8,484 nt of DNA, from NCBI GenBank assembly GCA_035524275.1, contig DATKPC010000004.1:1-8484 (forward strand), read 5' to 3'. Source of the DNA: DATKPC01 sp035524275. Lineage in GTDB: Bacteria > Pseudomonadota > Gammaproteobacteria > Burkholderiales > Burkholderiaceae_F. The translations under genes and the position numbers were made by a program. Position 1 is the first letter of the stretch. The number at the start of each line of letters is the position of its first letter. Below the pieces are notes generated by a model. It did no database searches, was not told the origin of the DNA, and worked only from the letters and a program-made list of their open reading frames with translations. Positions 4,756-8,484 of this stretch are shown here, piece after piece.

Positions 4756-7104
4756 ATGGAAACGCGTCAAGCTCGCTTCCCGCGCGGAATCGCCGGCGTC
4801 GGCCTCGACGAGGTGGAGCGCGAGGTGCCCGCCGACGAGGCGCCGCCGCTCGCCCCGAATGCGGCGCTCGCCGTCATCGGCAAGCCGGTCGCGCGCCACA
4901 ATGGCCGGGCGAAGGTGACCGGCGCGATCCGCTATACGGCGGACGTCCAGCTTCCAGGCATGCTCCACGCGCGGATCCTCCGGTCGCCGCTCGCGCATGC
5001 GCGCATCCGTGCGATCGACGCGCGCGACGCCGAGGCTCATCCGGGCGTGCGCGCCGTGCTGCGCGTCGCCGAACCCGGGACCACGTCGGGCACCGTCCGC
5101 CATGTCGGCGCCGCAGTGGCCGCCGTGGCGGCGACGTCGACGGCGGCGGCCGCCGAAGCGGCCGGGCGGATACGGGTCGACTACGAGCCGCTGCCTTTCG
5201 TCACGACGCTGGACGATGCGCGCGCCGCGGACGCGCCACGCGTGTTCGACGAGGCGTCGGCCCCCGCGGGCAACCCGGCCGGATTTCCGGCGCCCGCCGG
5301 GCTGCCGCTGCGGGGCAACGTGCGTGGACCGGGCCGGGACCAGCGCGGCGACGCCGCCGAGGCCCTGAAGCACGCCGCGATCGTCGTCGACGGCGAGTAC
5401 CGCACGCAGGTGCAGACGCATTGCTGCCTGGAGCCGCACGGCATTGTCGCCGACTGGCGCGAGGACGGGCTCACGGTCTACATGTCGACGCAATTCACGG
5501 CCGGGGTTCGCCACGAGATCGCCGAGGCGTTCGCGCTGCCGCTCGCGCGCGTGAGGGTCGTCGTCGACGGCATGGGCGGCGGATTCGGCTCCAAGTCGTC
5601 GCTGGGGAACTATGGCCGCATCGCGATCGCGCTGTCGCGCGCGGCGCGGGCGCCGGTGCGGCTCGTGCTGGAAAGGCACGAGGAGCAGATGGACGCGGGG
5701 AATCGGCCCGGGACCTGGCAACGCCTTCGCATCGGTGCGAACCGCGACGGTTCGCTGGCCGCGATATCCGTCGTCAGCTTCGGGACCGCCGGCATCGCGC
5801 TGGGCGCCGGGATCGGCAACATGGCGCAGGCGCTCTACACGTGCGCGAACTTCGAATCGGCGCAACACGACGTGTTCACGAACGCCGGGCCCGGATGCGC
5901 GATGCGGGGGCCGGGCAACGTCCCGGGCGGATGGGCGCTGGAGCAGGCGATCGACGAACTCGCGCATCGGCTGGCGCTCGATCCGCTGGCGCTGCGCGAT
6001 CGCATCGACCCGAGCCCGGTTCGGCGCGAAGAACGGCGCATCGGCGCGGAGCGCATCGGCTGGGGCCGCCGCCACGCGCCCGGGGCCAATCGTGGGCCGG
6101 ATGGCGGGCCAATCCGGCGCGGCATCGGCGTCGCGCAATCGCTGTGGGGCGCCAACGTGCAGACCAACGCGGCCTGCGAAGTGCGGGTGATGCGCGACGG
6201 TTCGGTCGAAGTCGTCTCCAGCGTGCAGGACATCGGCACCGGCGTCACGACGGTGCTGGCGCAGGTCGTGGCCGAGGTGCTGGGGCTGGCGCCGGAGCAG
6301 ATCACCGTGCGCATCGGAGACACCGAGTTTCCCGAGGGTCCGCCGTCGTACGGAAGCCGGACGACGGCTTCGATCACGCCCGCGGCGCGCAACGCAGCCT
6401 GGCTCGTCCTGCAGACGCTGCTGCGCGAGGCGTCGGCGACGCTCGAGACGGCGCCCTCGATGCTCGTCGCGCGCGATGGCCACATCGCACGACTCGACGA
6501 GCCGGCACGCCGGATTCCGCTGCGCGAAGTCGCCGCGAAGCTGCGGACCGACCGGATCAGCGCGGTGGCCTCGCGCGGCGACGACTACACCGGATTCAAG
6601 CGGCGCATGGGAGACGCCGCGCTGGCGCAACAGGATCTCGGCGGCGTTCAGTTCGCGGAGGTCGCGGTCGACACCGAGACCGGAGTCATCCGCGTCGAAC
6701 GCGTGGTCGCGGTCCAGGACTGCGGTAGGCCGATCAATCCGCTGCAGATCGAAAGCCAGGTCCAGGGGGGCGTCCTGATGGGTATGTCGTTCGCGCTGTA
6801 CGAGGACCGATTGCTGGATCCGGCCACCGGCCGGATGGTCAATCCGGACCTGGAGCACTACAAGGTGGCCGGCCCGCGCGAGGCGCCGCGGATCGACGTC
6901 GTCGTCCTGGAGAACTACCAGGGCAACAGTGCGACGGACGCCTACGGCATCGCGGAACCGGCAAACATCGCGACCGCGCCGGCGATCGCCAATGCGGTCT
7001 ACAACGCGATCGGCGTCCGCCTGCGCGACTCGCCGATGACGCCGGCTGCCGTCCTCGCGGCGCTCGGCCGCGCACCGGCAGCGGGCCACCGCGAGTCGCC
7101 ATGA
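4756..7104 (+). CDS. Molybdopterin catalytic subunit, YagR/PaoC-like
   Basis: The 782-residue catalytic subunit belongs to the xanthine oxidase family (molybdenum cytosine or guanine dinucleotide cofactor). The N-terminal a/b hammerhead domain spans about 35-150 (GRAKVTGAIRYTADV). Cofactor-binding motifs follow: GGGFGSK at 274-280, CAMRGPGN at 381-388, QDIGTGVTT at 491-499, and SYGSRTTAS at 531-539. The C-terminal GIAEPANIATAPAIANA (731-747) contains the expected catalytic glutamate E734. The CoxL active-site loop with its cysteine (VAYRCSFR) is absent, so this is not a form I CO dehydrogenase. Overall it resembles the aldehyde-oxidising YagR/PaoC group, though aromatic or N-heterocycle hydroxylation is possible. 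It has no signal of its own and would be carried out with the Tat-bearing small subunit. Its stop overlaps the next start by four bases (ATGA), implying translational coupling. Confidence 0.92.
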   Translation: METRQARFPRGIAGVGLDEVEREVPADEAPPLAPNAALAVIGKPVARHNGRAKVTGAIRYTADVQLPGMLHARILRSPLAHARIRAIDARDAEAHPGVRAVLRVAEPGTTSGTVRHVGAAVAAVAATSTAAAAEAAGRIRVDYEPLPFVTTLDDARAADAPRVFDEASAPAGNPAGFPAPAGLPLRGNVRGPGRDQRGDAAEALKHAAIVVDGEYRTQVQTHCCLEPHGIVADWREDGLTVYMSTQFTAGVRHEIAEAFALPLARVRVVVDGMGGGFGSKSSLGNYGRIAIALSRAARAPVRLVLERHEEQMDAGNRPGTWQRLRIGANRDGSLAAISVVSFGTAGIALGAGIGNMAQALYTCANFESAQHDVFTNAGPGCAMRGPGNVPGGWALEQAIDELAHRLALDPLALRDRIDPSPVRREERRIGAERIGWGRRHAPGANRGPDGGPIRRGIGVAQSLWGANVQTNAACEVRVMRDGSVEVVSSVQDIGTGVTTVLAQVVAEVLGLAPEQITVRIGDTEFPEGPPSYGSRTTASITPAARNAAWLVLQTLLREASATLETAPSMLVARDGHIARLDEPARRIPLREVAAKLRTDRISAVASRGDDYTGFKRRMGDAALAQQDLGGVQFAEVAVDTETGVIRVERVVAVQDCGRPINPLQIESQVQGGVLMGMSFALYEDRLLDPATGRMVNPDLEHYKVAGPREAPRIDVVVLENYQGNSATDAYGIAEPANIATAPAIANAVYNAIGVRLRDSPMTPAAVLAALGRAPAAGHRESP

Positions 7105-8138
7105 ACCGTTTCGGCTGGATCGAGGCACGCAGCGTCGCCCAGGCGGCTGGCGCCGCGACGACGGTCGTGGCCGACGTCATGGCGCAGCATCGGGCGGGCA
7201 CCGAGGACGAGGCCAGCGTCGTGAAGGCAGGCGGCATCGACCTGATCGACCTGATGAAGGCCGACCTCCTCGCGCCGGCCCGGCTCGTCAACCTGCGCCA
7301 TGCCGGCGGCCTCGACGGCATCGAGGAGGCGCGTGGCGGCGGCATGCGGATCGGCGCCCTGGCGACGCTCGCGATGCTTGCGGCCGACCCGGCGCTGAGG
7401 CAGCACGTACCGGCGCTGAGCGACGCGGCGCGCGCTTCGGCGAGCCCGCAGATCCGCGCCGTCGCGACGCTGGGCGGCAACCTGCTGCAAAGGCCGCGCT
7501 GCTGGTATTTCCGCGCCCAGGCGTTCCACTGCCTGCGCAAGGGCGGCGGCCACTGCTTCGCGCTGGGCGGGTTGAACCGCCACCACGCGATCTTCGACAA
7601 TGGAACCTGCGCGATCGTGCACCCGTCGACCGTCGCGACCGTGCTCGTCGCGCTGGGGGCGTTCGTCGAACTGGCCGGGGCGGATGCGCCGACGCGCGTC
7701 GTGCTCCTTGAGGATTTCCTCGTCGGTCCGCAGCGCGACGTGCAGCGGGAGAACGACCTGCGGCCCCATGAGATCCTCACCGCGGTCGTGCTGCCGCCGC
7801 TGCCGGCCGGCCTTCGCATGGCGCACCGGAAGATCGCGGAGAAGGAATCCTTCGATTGGCCGCTCGCGGACGTGGCCGCGACCCTCGACCTCGACGCCCA
7901 CGGCACGTGCCGGCGCGCCGCGATCGTGCTGGGCGCCGCGGCGCCCGCGCCGCGCCGCGCGCGCGCGGCCGAAGCCCTGCTCGACGGGCGCCGGATCGAC
8001 GAGGAGGCGGCCGCAGGCGCGGCGCGCGCCGCGATTCGCGGCGCGACACCGTTGGCGGAGAACGGCTACAAGCTGGCGCTGTTCGAGACGCTGGTTCGGC
8101 GCACCGTGCTCGCCGCGGCCGGTCGGAGCATGGCTTAA
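7101..8138 (+). CDS. FAD subunit with [4Fe-4S] insertion, YagS/PaoB-like
   Basis: The 345-residue flavin subunit accepts electrons from the iron-sulfur subunit and hands them to an external acceptor. The FAD-binding motifs are AGGIDLIDLMK (43-53, where a threonine is usual at I46) and TLGGNLLQRPRC (123-134). A four-cysteine insertion follows, C134-x9-C144-x7-C152-x17-C170, with the RCWYFRAQ and LNRHHAIF surroundings typical of YagS/PaoB, where it binds an extra [4Fe-4S] cluster. The C-terminal CO-dehydrogenase flavoprotein domain covers about 235-340 (KIAEKESFDWPLADVA). The ATG at 7101 lies inside the preceding stop. Gene order here is iron-sulfur, molybdenum, flavin, whereas paoABC has the flavin gene second. 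It is the last gene of the unit. No PaoD/XdhC-type insertion chaperone follows within the window. Confidence 0.92.
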   Translation: MNRFGWIEARSVAQAAGAATTVVADVMAQHRAGTEDEASVVKAGGIDLIDLMKADLLAPARLVNLRHAGGLDGIEEARGGGMRIGALATLAMLAADPALRQHVPALSDAARASASPQIRAVATLGGNLLQRPRCWYFRAQAFHCLRKGGGHCFALGGLNRHHAIFDNGTCAIVHPSTVATVLVALGAFVELAGADAPTRVVLLEDFLVGPQRDVQRENDLRPHEILTAVVLPPLPAGLRMAHRKIAEKESFDWPLADVAATLDLDAHGTCRRAAIVLGAAAPAPRRARAAEALLDGRRIDEEAAAGAARAAIRGATPLAENGYKLALFETLVRRTVLAAAGRSMA

Positions 8139-8159
8139 GGGCGCGGAGGCTTGCGGCGG

Positions 8160-8256
8160 CCCTCTCCCCCACCCCTCTCCCGCTTCGCGGGCGAGGGGAG
8201 TTCCGGCGTCAGCCGTTGGGGCGGCGCTTCAATTCTCGACGACGAGGGGGAGAGGG
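8160..8256. repeat. Composite GC-rich inverted repeat
   Basis: Two arms match perfectly over 11 bases, CCCTCTCCCCC (8160-8170) and GGGGGAGAGGG (8246-8256), enclosing an inner hairpin at 8172-8198. This purine/pyrimidine-biased pattern is a common dispersed intergenic repeat in GC-rich proteobacteria and often sits beside DUF559 genes. Here it lies between convergent genes and runs into the end of the minus-strand coding region. It is known to me as a repeat type, not as a named family. Confidence 0.65.
8172..8198 (+). terminator. Strong hairpin after the operon, possible terminator
   Basis: CCCCTCTCCCGC (8172-8183) pairs with GCGGGCGAGGGG (8187-8198) over 12 positions with one mismatch and a TTC loop. 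It begins 33 bases after the stop of the last operon gene and would be very stable in RNA. No T-run follows on the plus strand, so it is not a canonical intrinsic terminator. It may instead slow polymerase, block 3' exonucleases, or simply be part of the dispersed repeat. Confidence 0.45.
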
Positions 8257-8484
8257 TGAACGCCGAATCGCAACCGCCTGGATCTCCTCGAGCACCGCGT
8301 CGGTCGCCGCGAGGACATCGTTGTTCCAGAAACGAAGCACGACGAATCCGCGCGCCTCAAGATCGCGGTCGCGAATTGAATCGTAGCGAGCCGCCTCCCG
8401 ATGCTGCGATCCGTCGACCTCGACGACCAGCCGGCACTCGAAACAGACGAAGTCGACGATGTAGGTGCCAATCGGATGTTGGCG
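8209..8484 (-). CDS. DUF559 endonuclease-like protein, C-terminal part
   Basis: The frame is open from the right window edge to a TGA at 8209-8211, giving the last 91 residues. The start lies outside. The visible residues are those of the DUF559 family (restriction-endonuclease-like fold, related to Vsr): RQHPIGTYIVDFVC, then LVVEVDGSQH, and later GFVVLRFWNNDVL. D11, E22 and D24 of the visible part are the probable metal-binding acidic residues and Q27/H28 the usual neighbours. These proteins are small, about 110-130 residues, so only some 30-40 residues are missing. The last 16 residues (starting SPSPPRRR) are encoded partly by the right arm of the dispersed repeat and are probably not part of the fold. 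The gene is convergent with the molybdoenzyme operon. Nuclease activity and cellular role are unproven for most of the family. Confidence 0.88.
   Translation of the reverse strand, partial: RQHPIGTYIVDFVCFECRLVVEVDGSQHREAARYDSIRDRDLEARGFVVLRFWNNDVLAATDAVLEEIQAVAIRRSPSPPRRRELKRRPNG

Noticed and set aside
4660..7128. Long minus-strand open frame opposite the molybdopterin subunit
   Set aside because: It has the same arginine-rich shadow composition, and the plus strand has all cofactor-binding motifs of the catalytic subunit.

Overview
The window is high-GC DNA (my estimate from reading is well above 60%). Codon use is strongly GC-biased and open reading frames run on both strands. Gene families, the dispersed GC-rich repeat and gene style fit a proteobacterium, most likely a betaproteobacterium (Burkholderiales or Rhodocyclales type). 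No ribosomal or housekeeping marker is present to fix the taxon, so this is inference.

Layout. Bases 1-404 hold no supported gene. They contain three adjacent small dyads (about 85-132), then a sequence at 171-195 that reads exactly like the 3' end of a tRNA (T-arm B-box to CCA) without the rest of a tRNA. This may be an integration scar. A small four-helix membrane protein gene (405-773, minus) follows. Next comes a 187-base divergent intergenic region with an AT-rich island carrying two related operator-like palindromes. From 961 to 8138 six plus-strand genes are packed with gaps of 45, 17, 66 and 16 bases and a final 4-base overlap, so they look like one transcription unit. The end of the unit is marked by a composite inverted repeat, which meets a convergent, window-truncated DUF559 endonuclease-like gene (8209-8484, minus).

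The six-gene unit has two enzymatic halves around a regulator. First is a ferritin-like carboxylate-bridged di-iron protein (961-1989) with its own three-domain reductase, ferredoxin + FAD + NAD(P)H (2035-3084). Second is a PaaX-family repressor (3102-4082). Third is a three-subunit molybdenum hydroxylase of the YagTSR/PaoABC aldehyde-oxidoreductase type: a Tat-exported 2x[2Fe-2S] subunit (4149-4739), the molybdopterin catalytic subunit (4756-7104), and an FAD subunit with an extra four-cysteine [4Fe-4S] insertion (7101-8138).

Working model (inference): the Tat-exported molybdoenzyme oxidises an aldehyde (or hydroxylates an aromatic or heterocycle) in the periplasm. The product enters the cell, is activated (PaaX-family repressors classically respond to an aryl-CoA thioester), and is attacked in the cytoplasm by the di-iron oxygenase fed by the dedicated reductase. 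No CoA ligase, transporter, ring-cleavage enzyme or molybdoenzyme chaperone is in the window, so substrate and order of reactions are open. The combination of an uncharacterised di-iron oxygenase pair, an in-operon PaaX regulator and a periplasmic molybdenum hydroxylase is the most interesting content here.
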